This document shows positions 33,357 to 46,351 of a stretch of DNA of 64,000 bases, one piece after another. Positions within the stretch are counted from its first letter, which is position 1. Every line of letters begins with the position of its first letter. The position numbers were made by a program, and so were the translations under genes. Below the pieces are notes generated by a model that did not search any database, was not told the DNA's origin, and was given only the letters and a program-made list of their open reading frames with translations. Source of the DNA: Hermatobates lingyangjiaoensis (Eukaryota > Arthropoda > Insecta > Hemiptera > Hermatobatidae); contig JAPFBL010000255.1 in assembly GCA_026182355.1 (NCBI GenBank), forward strand, positions 310,001-374,000, given 5' to 3'.

Positions 33357-33424
33357 GAAAAGGTGATTCCGTGTATTAATCCTGACCAAACTCCAAGAAG
33401 AAGAAAAAGTTAATATATATATAT

Positions 33425-34410
33425 ATTTGTTGTTGTAGAAATAAATGGCTTAGTCACCCAAGGCCGGACGGATTTTTTTTTTTTTTTTGGCTTTACTCTC
33501 TTACAGACGAGTTATTAAAAAATTTATTATCGAGACTTACTCTGTCTGACTACAGAAAGTGCCGCTTATGAACTGTACAGGCGACGTCCACTTAAGCAAA
33601 GTAATAACCCCCAAGTCGGCAGAGGCCTGTTAATACGTGTTTAAACTAATTCAAATAAGCTCACTATCTTCCCCACAAACAATCATTTCTACTCACTTCT
33701 GTGGACTAAAAATAATTGGAACAATTTTCATATTTTTTTCACAATATTTATTCTTTATTTCAATAAATGTGGACGAAATAAATGAATGTATTTATTTCGT
33801 CCGCATTTGCAGAGTATCTTATTAGTTTACTGTAGTTAAACTAATAAAAAATAAACAATCGGTTTTAATATGTTAACACTTTTATATGTTTAAGTCCCTG
33901 AATATATTTTTGACATTGATGGACTGACTGATGTTTACTGTGGTTAGGTGGGTGTATGTTAAAATTATAGTTAACTTGCATTTTGACTCATTAATATTTA
34001 TGGTAGGTGTTTATGTCAAAAAATATTTATTTTTTTTTACATCTCTTTCAGTAATGATCGAGTATTGCATTTTATATTTTATATTCTTAAAACAACATTA
34101 GTGTTTGTTAAATTTTTAAATATAGATTTTTTATATAATGAATCTATGGACTCCCATCTCTGCTAACCGTTTTTTTTTTTAAGCACATGGTCTTGGAGAC
34201 ATTAGCGCTGTCAGTTATACATTATTAAATATGTATTTAGAAGCATAATAATTGGAAATAACAATGAAACTTAATAATACATACAGCTTATATTTACATG
34301 AGTATCTTGTAATCTTTCAAAATATTTAACATTTCTCATAGTTTCTTGGTGCTAGGAGCTAATTTTAGGTCTTGTGACACTCCCGCACTCTGTACCTTCT
34401 GTGAAATGAG
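33425..34410. other. Unannotated intron stretch
   Basis: Contains a poly(T) run at 33473-33488 beside GC-richer sequence to about 33640, possibly a retroposed fragment. Otherwise AT-rich. Confidence 0.35.
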
Positions 34411-34419
34411 CATTCCGAC

Positions 34420-34860
34420 GTAATATCTACAGTTGAAGATACATGACAATGGTAAAAACTAGTCCTGCTTCCCCCGTAAGAAGGAATCCTTGAGTCAGCA
34501 AACTGTGACCGATTTTCAACCTATTCAGTGCTAATTCATGTCGTCTGGGTGGTAACTTATAGTGAACTACAGTACAAAACTCAGGCTGAACCCTGCGAAA
34601 CTGTGCAGTGGTACTTGCCCACCCAGTGACACCCCTGCTATACTCTCCCACCACAGCAATGTCGGACGACAGTCCTCCGGTGTGATGGCAAGCATTTTTT
34701 TTTGTCTATACTTTCTGCAGTTGCTTTTCCAGCTCTGTCCTAGTTCATTTCCCTCAATTCCAACATATCCCGGTATCCAGGCAAACTCTACCAGCTCAAG
34801 CAAACTTTGCTCCTCAGTCAATTGTTTATCACGTTCGAAATATTCTGAAAGTTAATTAAG
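34420..34860 (-). pseudogene. LINE RNase H and C-terminal relic (Jockey type)
   Basis: On the minus strand one frame reads VEFAWIPGYVGIEGNELG, the last RNase H motif (W-x-P-x-H-x-G-I-x-GNE, here with Tyr for His). A shift then leads into a second frame reading LPPRRHELALNRLKIGHSLL followed by TQGFLL. That is the conserved LPRRxExxLxRLRIGHTxLTHGxLL block at the C-terminus of Jockey-like ORF2 proteins. At least one frameshift near 34650, and no upstream RT visible. An old fragment, unrelated in detail to the 6.9-9.0 kb element. Confidence 0.8.
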
Positions 34861-35962
34861 AATTTAGTAGCTCAAAATCAATGCAAAAAATTTGATTATT
34901 GACTGTCAATTTGATTTATTAATGGACAGACAACACTAAGTGTTATTTAAAAATATAAATGTGTCTGGATTAAATTATTTGTGATGTGGAAATGCGTGAA
35001 CCTATTGAAAAAGACCTCTATTTAAAGTGAAGACCTCTCTCTTTCTCCTCCCCCCAAACAGTGATTATTTTTTATAACTTTTGAATTTTACTTATTGTTT
35101 TTATATAGTATTTTGAATATAATTTAAAACATATTCCTGTAACTACAATCGATTAAATGAACCAAACATGATTAGCCTGGTGTGTTGAATAAGACAAGAG
35201 GGACGCAGAGCAGAGGACGGCATCGAATTGATCAGTTCCATATCAGAGGGTTGCCAGCCGCAGAATGACTTTCTCATTTTTTTCTTTCCTCTAACTACCT
35301 TGACCCTCCCTACCTTACATCAGCCTTCTCTTAATCAACAAAAAATCATCCTAAATTGTCCTCCTTCCAACATACCATCTCAGGACCTTAACAATTAATA
35401 CCATTAGAACAGAACCAATCATAATAAAAAATACATCAATATTTTTTTTCAATATAAAATTCAGCTTTCAGAATAAAAATTAACTTTAAGACAGTCTATA
35501 AAACAAATATATGCAAATTTGGTGGCATAGATTCAAACATTATTACATTTTCGAATCGATATTGGTAAATAACTTATGTACCCATTTCTACATTAACCAT
35601 TGAATTAGAGATTACTTCGGCTTAGATAGATGTTCCTTTTTTAATTTAATATTGTCATAAAGGATTAAAAAGATGTCAATAATTATAGTATTATAAATTA
35701 TTACATAATAATTATATTAAACTGAGTTCGTAAGTTTTAAAGTAGGTCCCTAAACTGAATAGAGATATAAAGTGTTAAAATATTCGCAAACAAAATAAAA
35801 AACTTAAATATATGTTAGTAAGTAATGCAATCGAATTACGTAACAGATAATCTACTTGCTGTAAATAGATCAAAGTTTTAATAAAGATTTTACAACATGG
35901 AAAACGTTTCCATATAGTTTTTGAATGCCGAATATTATAAAAGAGCTCTGAGAATGTGTAAC
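34861..35962. other. Unannotated intron stretch
   Basis: A GC-richer island at about 35170-35400 with a C/T-rich second half (CCTTGACCCTCCCTACCTTA); no element defined. Otherwise AT-rich. Confidence 0.35.
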
Positions 35963-36273
35963 GTTAGGTTAGGTTGCAGTTAGTAGAGAACACACATGAG
36001 CCGAACATTAGCCCTTTGTGTTACCACAAAATGAAAATCATCTACATTAGACGTTTTAAATTTTGACTAACTTAAGTGTATTTACAGTATCGATCTTTAC
36101 GAGTACCTGACGTTGTACAGGCTTGGGACCAACAACTTAACGTCTTCTCCGAGTGGCGATATGCGCAAATTTATTCAACTTTTGCATGAATAAATCGGAG
36201 AACAGATTGGATCTTGAACCCTAGATCTATCAGTCCAGAGGTGAGGTTGCCACTGAGTTAACCTGGTACCCTA
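35963..36273 (-). mobile_element. tRNA-derived SINE, near full-length copy
   Basis: On the minus strand the head (ACCAGGTTAACTCAGTGG, box A; GGGTTCAAGATCC, box B) is followed by the body with the TTTATTC...GAATAAAT hairpin (eroded). The 3' end is CTGCAACCTAACCTAAC at 35979-35963. About 311 bp. Confidence 0.8.
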
Positions 36274-38225
36274 TGTGTAACCTTAAATATTCACAAAGTT
36301 GATAAATTAGTTCGTTCGAAGATGAAGTGAAGCCAAACAGAGAACCACAATATTATGCGCTTCTTTAGGGTTTTATATTTATAGTACACACTTTTTCTTT
36401 AATTCCTATCATAAAGCTAAGTTCGGATACTTAACTACTCGTACTTCAATATTCAATATTTACATTTATTTCTAAATATTTTTCCAAATATTAAGATAGT
36501 GTAAAATGTAGAGTTAGAAATATTTATTTATAACCATAATCCAGTTTGTTTTATTAGCATTAACTTTGTTTTGTAAAAATATATTAATTTTCAATTATGG
36601 ATGCGTTTAATTAAACTTTAAATAAAGGAGGAAAAAGTAAATTTATAAAAACGCAAACCTAATGAAATCATAGTTATAGAATTTGTTTCAATAATCTTTT
36701 TTTTTTTAAATAAATGATATTATTTATTATAATGTTATAATAAATTAGCTTCAGAAATCATGTACACATTCTTAATGACAATGATGCTGAATCAAATAAA
36801 TCAATGGAGTATAGTAGTCAGAGTAGTTGCGTAGCAATCGGATGTCAATCTTCATGTAGAACTAAATCAATTCTTCAGTTTATAGTATTTAATTACTATT
36901 TATATAGGCAAAAAGAGTATACTCATATGTTTATTACGGGTGTACCACAATTATGTTTTCAATAAATAAATATTTTAATCACAGATCTATGGAAAGATAT
37001 AATTTAGACGCCTGAAATTACTGATTTCTTAATTAAGAGATGTGTCAGACACGGGTATTTTGTATTTATTTTATAATTAAAAAGTGTCTTTATAGAAATA
37101 AGATTTTTATATAACAGATAATAGTATCATCAGCAGAGATTTGTTATATACATAAATTTGTTCTATTCCTTAAGACTCTAATCTAGTCTTCAATATTAGC
37201 CTAAACCAAAGGTCCCCAAAGAGGTCAAAGTACACCTTTGGAGATTGAAGACAGTTCTCAAGGAGTCGATTAATACTCGGAGATTAATATATGCCAGGAT
37301 AATGAATTAAACTTTCTGGGGTAAAACATAAAGATATTTACAACTATATTTTAAATAACAATATTAATAAATGACTCCTCTTATTAATAACACAACTGTA
37401 CGATTGTGCATGCGTGTCTGTGTGAGGACATGTTTGTCTGTGTTATGATATAATATAAAGTGAGTTATATGGGTTCTTTTTAATACTCCTTCAGAATTAA
37501 ACTATAAGTAAACAAGACAATCATAAAGTCTACAAATTTTGGTTCTGCGTAATCGGGAGAGAGAGCAGATGGAGACCAACCGCTCCCGCGAAGGAACGGC
37601 CGGAGTCAACAATTTTGTCACACGAGTGCCAAATAAGAAAGAAAAATTATAAATATGATTGAGTTCTGAAAGTTAAAATAAAATAACAAAACATCCATAA
37701 ATAATAATTTAGAAAGAAAAAAAGAAAAAATGTCGAAATAAGATACAAAGCAGAATAAAATCTCATTGAATGAAATAATAAAATTAAATCAAGAATAAAA
37801 ACAATAAAATATAACTACAATAAAATATAAGTATGATTTATATTTTCAACTTTAAAAGTATATAATTACTATAGCATACTCAGCAGAATCTGCACCTTAT
37901 TGTAATTATTGAAGTAGAGACCTTGATTGTCGCTAATAGGAAAGGAGGAACAATCTGGAAGTTCTACTGAATTTAGGTGAGTGAATATCAGATTAATCAG
38001 ATAAATTACTGTGGTAGAATAAATTATCATGGTTAGAGAATTTCTAAGATAAGTGAAGTTATTCAGGAAGATGCTAGAAGAGGCTCAGGAAAAGAGGCAA
38101 AATTGAAAAAAATTCTTTTATCATGGCTCCAAGTTTATAAATACCTGTAAACTAGGTAATTAAAAGGTAGACAGATCCAATGAAAGAGGAACAAGGAACA
38201 ATAGCAAAAATAATAAGTACCATAG
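36274..38225. other. Unannotated intron stretch
   Basis: AT-rich. A GGTCCCCAAA-containing piece near 37210 and a GC-richer piece near 37545-37620 could be old repeat fragments. Nothing definable. Confidence 0.35.
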
Positions 38226-38542
38226 GGGACCAGGCTAGTCCAGTACCAACGTGCTCGCCTCTGGACTGGTAGATCCAGAGTACCCACATTGACCTCAATT
38301 TATTCAAGCGGGAGGTGAATAACTCTGATACGTTGTCCCTCGGAGAGGAAATTAAGCCATCGTTCTCGAGCCTGTACTATGCAGGTACTCGTTAAAGATC
38401 CCCATTATAAACACACTTGAGTAAGGTAAAATTTAGGACTCTCAATGGAGAATGTTCGTTGTATGGTGTCGCAAAGGACCAATGTTCGGCCTGTGTATTC
38501 TCCTCTTGTGGGACTGCAACTGTAACCTCAACCTCTAACCTG
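38226..38542 (+). mobile_element. tRNA-derived SINE, near full-length copy
   Basis: Same family on the plus strand: GTGCTCGCCTCTGGACTGGT, then ATTTATTCAAGCGGGAGGTG, GTCCCTCGGAGAGG, GAGCCTGTACTATGCAGGTA, and the 3' end CTGCAACTGTAACCTCAACC. Box A is damaged. Confidence 0.8.
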
Positions 38543-39563
38543 ACAAATAATATCTCCAGCTTCATTTACAACCTTTCTTAATGTGAATTTAACCTTCAAA
38601 AATACTTAATGGGTTAGTTCCACTGAGGTTAGTAATATTAGAATTAGTAATAATACTACCCTCCTTACTTCAGTCTATGAGCACTATCTAACCCTCATTT
38701 ATATTCACCCTTCAGTTGTTACCACTCTCCTGATATAATTTCCTAGATTTCTCTCTCTGAATTCACTGTATATTTAATGAATAAAGTGATAGAGATTTCT
38801 ATCATGTCGCTTAGTGACCAATTCATAGTGCGAGATATTCTAATTTACGGGTAAGGAGGTTGGTTTGTGTTACCTATCAGTCCTCATCCCAGTTTCTCCT
38901 CTTTTCTTATGTCACTTGTCCTTATTTTTCCATCAATTTCTAATTTATTTTCAGAATGTGTTTTATTATTTATTTGTTATTTTATTCCTTTCTTCTTCAC
39001 TTACATTTAATTATAATTATTTTTCTTTATTTATCTAGCACGTTATGAAAACGATGCTTCCTGGTATCTAACAGTTGCTTCATGGATACGTTAGGTCTCC
39101 CTCTAATCTCTCAGAAAAGAACACAGAAATTTCTGTGCGTTCTTTATGTCAATGTAGTTTATTTAGTTCGTGCAATAGTTTCATTTAATTGGTTATACAT
39201 ATTAGATGATGTTCTTTGCATGCATATACATGTTTATGATCTCCCTGGGTGAAGTCGAATTAATTCGAGGTATTGGTACTGTAGTGCCCTCTCTTCGACA
39301 TTCAACAAAGCAAATCATTCTCCTGTTGCTGCTGTTTATTGGTGGTTCTTTTACTCTTGATTGAAGGCTTGACATTGTTTCAAAATACTCTTTTTTACAT
39401 TTTCTTGGTGCAGCATCTATCAACCGGCCAAGAACGTAGCTTTCCCCCAATCCATTTTAAAGTATGATGACGTCACACAAGTGGCATTTGATTGCAAAAA
39501 TATTACTCACTTTACATCACTGCTTGCTTAGAACATCATCTAATGTGTAGAGATCATAAACTA

Positions 39564-39594
<31 letters not shown>
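38543..39594. other. Unannotated intron stretch
   Basis: Nothing recognised. Ends in a (TA)n tract at 39561-39602 that abuts the next PLE fragment. Confidence 0.35.
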
Positions 39595-39603
<9 letters not shown>

Positions 39604-39937
39604 AACGCACCTACCCTATCTCTCACAAGACCTCTTGTACCTCTGGTAACTGCGTTTACCGTTTGGATTGCACCCAGTGTGATTCTTTTTATGTGGGTTT
39701 GGCTTCCACCAAGCTAAGCCTGAGTATGAATAATCACAGGTCGTCCGTTGGCAAACGCAGTGACCTTCTCGTTGCTACCCATGCCAGTTCTCACGGACTC
39801 AGTTTCAATGTTTCCGTGTACAGGTCCTGAGGCAGATTGATCAGACTAGTTCGAAAGTCACTCTGAGAGCTTCAGAAGAAGCACTTATAAGTCTCCTGGG
39901 CGGTAGATCGGCTCCTGGGCTTAACCTAAATCGTTGA
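39595..39937 (+). pseudogene. Penelope-like element GIY-YIG endonuclease fragment
   Basis: The frame reads SCTSGNCVYRLDCTQCDSFY, then VGLASTKLSLSMNNHRSSVG and ATHASSHGLSFN. It then shifts frame and continues VQVLRQIDQTSSKVTLRASE, EALISLLGGRSAPGLNLNR and stop at 39937. It is close to the 17667-18620 element (C-V-Y-R-L-x-C, STKL, NNHR-SVG, HA-SH-LSF, LRASEEA, SAPGLN), so the same PLE subfamily. The 5' end is cut at (TA)n and one frameshift is present. The downstream hammerhead-like motif at 40125-40165 fits a PLE 3' terminal repeat. Confidence 0.85.
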
Positions 39938-40124
39938 TTTTTATTTTTTTTTTCTATAAGTTGTTATCAGCTTTTAATTTTATTTTAGTTAATTGTTTTC
40001 ATTCTTTTCATTTTTATTTGGCTTTTATCTCTTTATCTTCCTTGTCACCAAAAGTTGGCTACACTGTTCGAGTGCTTCGGTTCGAACGCCAAACCAGTCG
40101 TTATCAGCCTTTAGAGCGGTTCAC

Positions 40125-40165
40125 ATCTATTCCTGACGACGAGGACATCGAAATATAGTAGTGAG
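40125..40165 (+). ncRNA. Hammerhead-like motif, family C, 3' of a PLE fragment
   Basis: Core CUGACGA (40133-40139), extra C, short stem II GA/UC around GGACA, GAAA (40150-40153), AUAU, A. Stem I is weak. It lies about 195 bases after the PLE stop codon and about 50 bases before a (TA)n tract. Confidence 0.52.
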
Positions 40166-40845
40166 TTCAGTGATTTCTTTTCTATGTGTTCCTTTGAAAA
40201 TTCTAGTTTATATATATATATAAGACACATCTACAAGGCTATGACAAATATATTATGAAAAGTTAAAATGAATGGAGATCCCTGGTCTAAATTACAATAT
40301 CTTATATTATTGTAAACATTTGATTATTATGCATTATCATTTAACATGTTAATGAATCAAATATCTGAAAGCTACCATTTAAGCTATTCATTTTCAAAGT
40401 ACATTTGGTTGTAATAAAAAATAAAATTCAGATAGAAGAGGCTTCACTGATTGGGAGTAAGTAATTAGGTATCTATTTTATAAAATGCCCTTTAAAGTGG
40501 TGAGTAATTGATTTTTACGAGAAGATAGTGGGATGAGCTGTATTCTGTAGTACATGCGACGTTATTTATTAGATTATAAAGTGGATTGGCCTGTCGCAGG
40601 AGTCGGCACTAAATCGTCCTAGGCCTAATGATAGGCCTGGCCACACTTGAACTCAGAAAATTAAAACCAGCAACTAAGTGACTCTGGCCGAGGAAAAAAC
40701 TCACTGAGTAATAAATATGTAAATAGAGAAGGAGGAGTTGTTACTGTACTCAGGGTCCCTTGCATCGTGATATTATACTCTAGACGCAATTCTCAGAATA
40801 ATTCGCGCACCAATTAGAATCCTAGAATCTACTAAAGTATTAAAA
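40166..40845. other. Unannotated intron stretch
   Basis: AT-rich with a GC-richer piece at 40570-40700 (TCCTAGGCCTAATGATAGGC is partly palindromic). No element defined. Confidence 0.35.
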
Positions 40846-40992
40846 ATCATAAATAAAATGTTACTTAAAGAGAATTTTTGAAAATATATATTATTAGTAA
40901 GCAAACTTAAAAATTCAAGAGCTCATAAATAATATGTTACTTAAAGAAAATTTATGAAAATATATATTATTAGTATGCAAACTTAAAAAAAT
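40846..40992. repeat. Tandem duplication, about 75-bp unit, two copies
   Basis: CATAAATAAAATGTTACTTA through AGCAAACTTAAAAATTC is repeated at 40921-40992 with few changes (CATAAATAATATGTTACTTA). Confidence 0.85.
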
Positions 40993-43900
40993 TGACTGGT
41001 AATTTTTTTAATACTATACAATTTACTGGGAGTCATATCGAAGGACAAAATTAAGTAAAATTAGCACTACATCTTATGACCCATCATTATTGTATATTAA
41101 TAATTACTGCATAAAAAGGAATCAAAAGAAAAAAAAAGGACATGAAGGTGTAGAGGAATTGTGTTTCGTGGGATGGCCCACGATTAGCGCCCGTGCCTTT
41201 GGCGGTAGCCTTGGTTGATTCGTAACGGGAAGCTGTACTATTTGAAATCTGACATATGATTGACGTCATTCCCTTTTTGGCAAACTATTAATTGATGTTC
41301 GAAAAGCTATTGAGTTTATGATCAAACTGGTTTGGATTGTAACTCATTCCTTAATTCAGTTATAAAGGTTAGGCTTTTTTGTTTGATTTAATAATTGTGT
41401 TTTTCTGTTTTTATTGCTTAGACTTGGAAAATATTGTATTGAACAAACAAGAAAAAGGTAGATTCCAGCAGAGTTCTCTCAAACATTTTTTCAAAGAGAA
41501 CATTTTATCTCAAACACATCATTAAAAGAGGGATAAAACACCTATCAATCCTACACCCAATGATGGAATAGGAAAAATGATGTCCTACGTGGGCAAACAA
41601 GTGTTAGAGAGATGCTGTTTATGGGGTCTTCAGCAGTTTTCAAGGACAAGATTGCACCAGGTCAATTAAAAATCAGTAGTCATTTCTAAAGAAAAACGAT
41701 TGCATCTTCATGAAATATACAAATAATAGTTCAACTTTTATTTTCAAAAAGTGAATTAAAAATGTTTATCATGTACTCAGTCGCTAAAACTAATAATGAA
41801 TATAATTACAATGATTACCAAAAACCATAAAGACAATGTATTATATTTAATCATTGTAAGGGTTCTGCAACATAATTTTCTGTGCGACTTCTATTTTAAG
41901 GAATGTTTTCTTACATATGACACGATACAATGTCCGATTACTCTATTTGAGTTTACACTACTCTTTCTTTCATTTATAATTCACCTCATTTCTTGAAATA
42001 CTTTGAGTCTATTAGTTAATTTGTTATAATTTTTACAAGGTTTTAATAGCAAATATACATTCATTATTAAAGCATCAATTTTTCATATTTTAAATTTTTC
42101 TACCACTGTTCCATACTGTATTACAATTTTGCAGGTAAAATTAAAATATAATAACAGTTAAAGCAGATGGTGGAACTGTTGGCGCTAGGCATTAAGGAAT
42201 GATATTTAATGTTACCTTTAATGATATAAAAAATCATGTAATTTTTTTTACATTGTGTATCTGTTCCTTATATATTCCCAAACAGCTTTTTGAATCTTTA
42301 TGAAATTTCGCATGACGGTTCAGTTTGAGCATGAGATGCTTTTAGATAGTAAACTTGTCTGACGGTCAAAAGAGTATTGTATCAGTGACGGCTTATACAT
42401 ATTTGCTCACCTGAGAGTAAATGAGAGTTTTTTTTTTTTAACAGAAGTGATTGTGAGCAATTTTATTTAATAGACAGATACTTGTAAAATCTTTTCTTGT
42501 CTCCCAAATCTTCAAAATTTAATGTTATTACGTTTAAAATCCGATGACAAAGAAAAAAAAAATGCTATGGGAAAGTTCTCTTGTCATTCTATTAAGACGA
42601 ACAAAAATTTCAAGTAAACTCTGAAGTAGAGAAATTAGGCTAAAAATTTAAAAACAAGAAGATATTAAGTGAAACATGTTCTGAAACTCTTGTACGTAGA
42701 GCTGATTGATTGGAAGAGAAGAACTACAAAACGGCAACTAGATTTCTACAGATGGGGACTCCAACACCCAACTGGTATAGTTCAAACCAATCACCTAATA
42801 TTCAGTGTTCTGAGTGGGAGGTGTTCTCTCATTGCAATTGTAAGACTAATATAAAAGTATTGTACAATTCTTTCATAACAATTGCTCTGGAATACTAAAA
42901 CACTGATACAACAATTTTTCTATTTTTGATCTGAACCTCTTTTAGATCTAACCCCTGTAGTTTTTACCTTCTTGTTGGACAGTTCTACAATGAAGAGTTT
43001 CTGATTCCCTTTTATTTAAAATTCCCACAATGTCAGTGAGAATTATACAATTCTATTCTATAATTGTTCAGCACTATTTTTTTTGTGTCAATAACTTTTT
43101 AAACATCATAACATTTAATTGTAACAACTTGGAACATAAGAAGAGACTCTAGTTTAAAATTAATTATTAATTCTGATTGAAACGTAAATACTGTATTTGA
43201 AGTGATTCAGACAAATTTTAACTTACACCTTTTGTTTATAATCTTCAAATATTAAGTGATTGATGTATTCCTATTTCCATTGAACATAAAATTTAAAAAA
43301 AAAAACGGGTAATTTCATTCGAGATAACCCGTACATTTAATGATAACCACCATTCAGAAAGGCAAATGTGGGCGAAAATCAACCTCAGGAGAGTAAAAGC
43401 CATTTGTTCTTAATCTTAGGTTCGCAGGAGAGATTTAATTTCTAGTTTGTAAAGAATATATGGCACTTGTATTGTCATATTGTATCAACTGAACTCAACT
43501 CTCATATAGTTTTGTTTAAAATCCGATGACACCAAAAAAAAAGCTATTGGAAAATTCTTTTGCCATATTAAGAAGAACAAAATTGTTATATTTATTCATT
43601 TTGAATGAATCGGAATATCAGATATTCTTATTAAATAACTTAATATGTAAATCACAGCGTCTTATAAGTGATTTAAGTTTAAAAACCCAATTCATACACA
43701 TTTCAAATATTAACAATACTTGTTACAATGGTGCAGTGATGAAGTGAGTAGGCGATGAAGAAGAGTAGTTCATTAAGGGTGGAGCTAATTAAGGCAGGAT
43801 GAAAGGTTAATAACCAAGTTGGTCATCTAAACAAATCTCGTGTTCTTGAACAGAGTCCCGTCTCCAGGTGTCTCCCTTGTCCGGGCTTCTATTTCTGGAC

Positions 43901-44460
43901 TCATTGCTATTTCTGGACCTTTCTGAAGATCCCTCTTCATCCTTTATAACTCTCTCAAGACATTAAATCTGAATTTGGAATTCACGTCCTATCATTATCT
44001 TTAAATGAGAATCTTATTATATTCCAGTACTCATTTGAACATATACAATGAATTTCTTCACTATCTAAAACATTTTTTTTATCAATGAGATTGAAATGTT
44101 ACCACCTAAAATCAAATCACTTGAAAAGTATTAAAATTATTCTATTTCAAACTAAATCACCTGGACTCGTCTTTTTTCAGGAACCATTGTCAGAGTGCTC
44201 AAGAAAAAACTAATAGGATAATAGATAAAAGTACTAACATATGCAGAGAGGTTAAAGAAACAAAAATAAAGTAACTAAACATAGAGAGAAATAATAAGTA
44301 AAACAGAATGAAGAAGTAATAAAAGTTTACTAACATTTGAGATTGAGCAAGGAGTTATTCTATCACCAAGAAGGTTGATATGCGTCTCTGCAGAACTCTC
44401 AAGGTAACCATGGTGTTGAAATCGAGCATAAGTTTAAAAATTTGTAAATGGAAACAGTCA
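40993..44460. other. Unannotated intron stretch
   Basis: Includes a 65-bp dispersed pair (GTTTAAAATCCGATGACA at about 42532 and 43513). Short unrecognised open frames at 42669-42898 contain no domain I know. Otherwise AT-rich. Confidence 0.35.
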
Positions 44461-44461
44461 T

Positions 44462-45165
44462 TCAAGCTAAATCGGATAAGTTTGCATGGACGGCAATAGG
44501 AAGGCACTGCGCTGAACAAGCACTGCGTTGATTCACACGCAGGCTCAGCTTAGCAGAAGTTACGTCCACATAAAAAGCTTCACACTTGGTACAGTCCAGA
44601 AAGTAGACACAGTTACGATGAATACAGGCAGTCTTGCCATTTATCAGGTAGGTGTAAATGTTAGCATAGAAATGTAGTAAGGATACTGACACATACAATC
44701 AAAGTCGTAAAATGGGAAATATAAACCTAAGATTAGGAAGTTTTTGGTAGGAAATAGATAACTTTAAGAGGGTTTACTGAAGATTGAAAAAGTAGGAGTA
44801 GAAGAGGAGATGTTAGGTAAAAATGCCTTAATAACAGAGCCCAGCCTATGAGCACCAGGAAAAAAGTAGTTATAGAGAAGGTGAATCAACACGATCCCTC
44901 TTTGGTCTAGAACGGTAATGAACTTCAACAGGTAAGACTCGATAATTGATTAAATTAGGAGGATAGCCACGCTCAGCGAATTTATCTTTTAAGTGGTTAA
45001 TGTGGTGTCGGTCATCATCTGGATTACTGTAAATTTTATGGAGGTGAATAGAGAGAGATCTTCTTTAAAAAATGAGCGGCTGGCAACTCTGAACATCAAG
45101 ATACTGTGGGTTATTAGTGGGTTTTTCCTAGACAGATGTGGGGAAAGAACCATTATTAAAACTGA
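44462..45165 (-). pseudogene. Degenerate Penelope-like element fragment (RT thumb plus GIY-YIG)
   Basis: On the minus strand, from right to left: KPTNNPQYLDVQSCQP, a stop-interrupted basic stretch, IHLHKIYSNPDDDRHHINHL and KDKFAERGYPPNLIN. This is the same RT C-terminal block as in the 17667-18620 element. Further on come NCVYFLDCTKCEAFYVDVTS and AKLSLRVNQRSA, the GIY-YIG portion. Several stops and small deletions show an older, inactive copy of the same general PLE type. No hammerhead-like motif was found 3' of it. A (TTA)n tract borders it at 45167-45190. Confidence 0.78.
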
Positions 45166-45166
45166 C

Positions 45167-45190
45167 TTATTATTATTATTATTATTATTA
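45167..45190. repeat. (TTA)n microsatellite
   Basis: About eight tandem TTA units at the broken 5' edge of the PLE relic. Confidence 0.9.
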
Positions 45191-46191
45191 AGAAAGAGAT
45201 TGCCGTATCTGTAACTTGATCGGAAAGATAATAAAAGAACAAGTCTGGAAGAAAGTAAGGAGTAAGTCTAACTCATGCTGCCAATTGAACCCAATGAACA
45301 AGTACATATCTCAATGTATCGGATGTAAAGAATCAGAAGGTTTGCCATGTCAAGCTTATAAAAATAGTAACTTATTTTTTTTTAATATATTTACATTAAT
45401 ACAAAAAAAGTACGAACAATATAACGTATTTGAATATTCATCCATATGAATCGAAAATAACGTTTACAAAGAAATCAACATGGGTTGTAAAACATTTTTT
45501 ACTAGAATATTGAATTTAATTTTTTTTATAATTCTATACTAATTTTTTTGTGGTTTTAAGTCGATGTAAACCTATCACCTAGTCAGAGATACTCCATTTT
45601 ATCTTAAACTAACGCTACTGTTATACATATGACATGCAACATATGTTTTAGAGATCTACTACTAAAAAATGCAGTGGATAAATAATTTTCTTTCTTATTT
45701 CTTTTATATTAAAAAAAATTACTTATTTACTTTTTGGTTTAAGTTTTATATTATAGAGAAAACAATAACTTATGTTTTTTAATACACTATCTGTTATTTT
45801 ACACAATTTTTTATTTTGTTTAGAAAAGTTTTCATGTTTTCAGCATGTATTAATAGTTTGCATTTCCTGTTCTGGGAAGTCCAACAAAAGTTGCCCATTC
45901 TTTCCTTAAGTCAACTCCATCATATTTCTACGTTTGTCACGGAATTTATTTTTGAAAAAAATTTAACAGGAAATTGGAGTCTCATAAAACGAAAATATTA
46001 AGTCGGTTGCTAACTTGGGAAGGCAAAGAAAACATGGTTACTGACCCTGTGAGAATGACCATCTTAATAATATGTGAGGTTCCTTAATGTTTTATTTTGT
46101 AATGTTGTTCCAGTTTACAATTCAAATAACCAGGTTACGTATAGAACAACAAAATACTAACTTTTATTTTTAATCTGTGAGCAATAGTCAA
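45191..46191. other. Unannotated intron stretch
   Basis: AT-rich; nothing recognised. Confidence 0.4.
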
Positions 46192-46351
46192 TGATAAAAC
46201 CACAATATGAAATGAAAAAAAAAGACTAAGTTCTTTCAACCGTAACAAGTGGTCTTAACTGCAGTTGGGTTTTTGACTCTGACGAAGACTGCTTGTTACG
46301 GTTGAAAGATCTTAGTCTTTTTTTTCTCATTTCATATTGTGGTTTGATCAT
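46192..46351. mobile_element. Family D head-to-head pair 3
   Basis: Arms 46192-46256 and about 46286-46351 with an AGTTGGGTTTTTGACTCTGA spacer. The minus copy has lost its CUGANGA core; the plus copy keeps it. Confidence 0.75.
46275..46317 (+). ncRNA. Hammerhead-like motif, family D (pair 3, plus copy)
   Basis: GACU, CUGACGA (46279-46285), extra A, stem II GAC-G/C-GUU around a slightly larger loop, GAAA (46304-46307), AGAUCU, U, AGUC. Core intact, stem I 4 bp. Confidence 0.6.

Larger units (their letters stand above)
33007..33411. mobile_element. Family G inverted pair
   Basis: Arms about 33007-33190 and 33226-33411. Outer ends are AACTTTTTCTTCCTCTTGGA and its near complement; inner ends carry CTCAAGGCTAGCCTTGAG. 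Each arm has a hammerhead-like motif. (TA)n follows at 33413-33424. Confidence 0.8.

Noticed and set aside
37200..37320. hAT-type transposon end (GGTCCCCAAA)
   Set aside because: A ten-base resemblance only; no partner inverted repeat or 8-bp duplication.
41440..41690. Possible exon with an open stretch reading NPTPNDGIGKMMSYVGKQVL
   Set aside because: No family recognised, interrupted by stops nearby, and no clear splice sites.
42669..42898. Two overlapping 60-codon frames
   Set aside because: No motif, no splice support and no similarity I know; consistent with chance.
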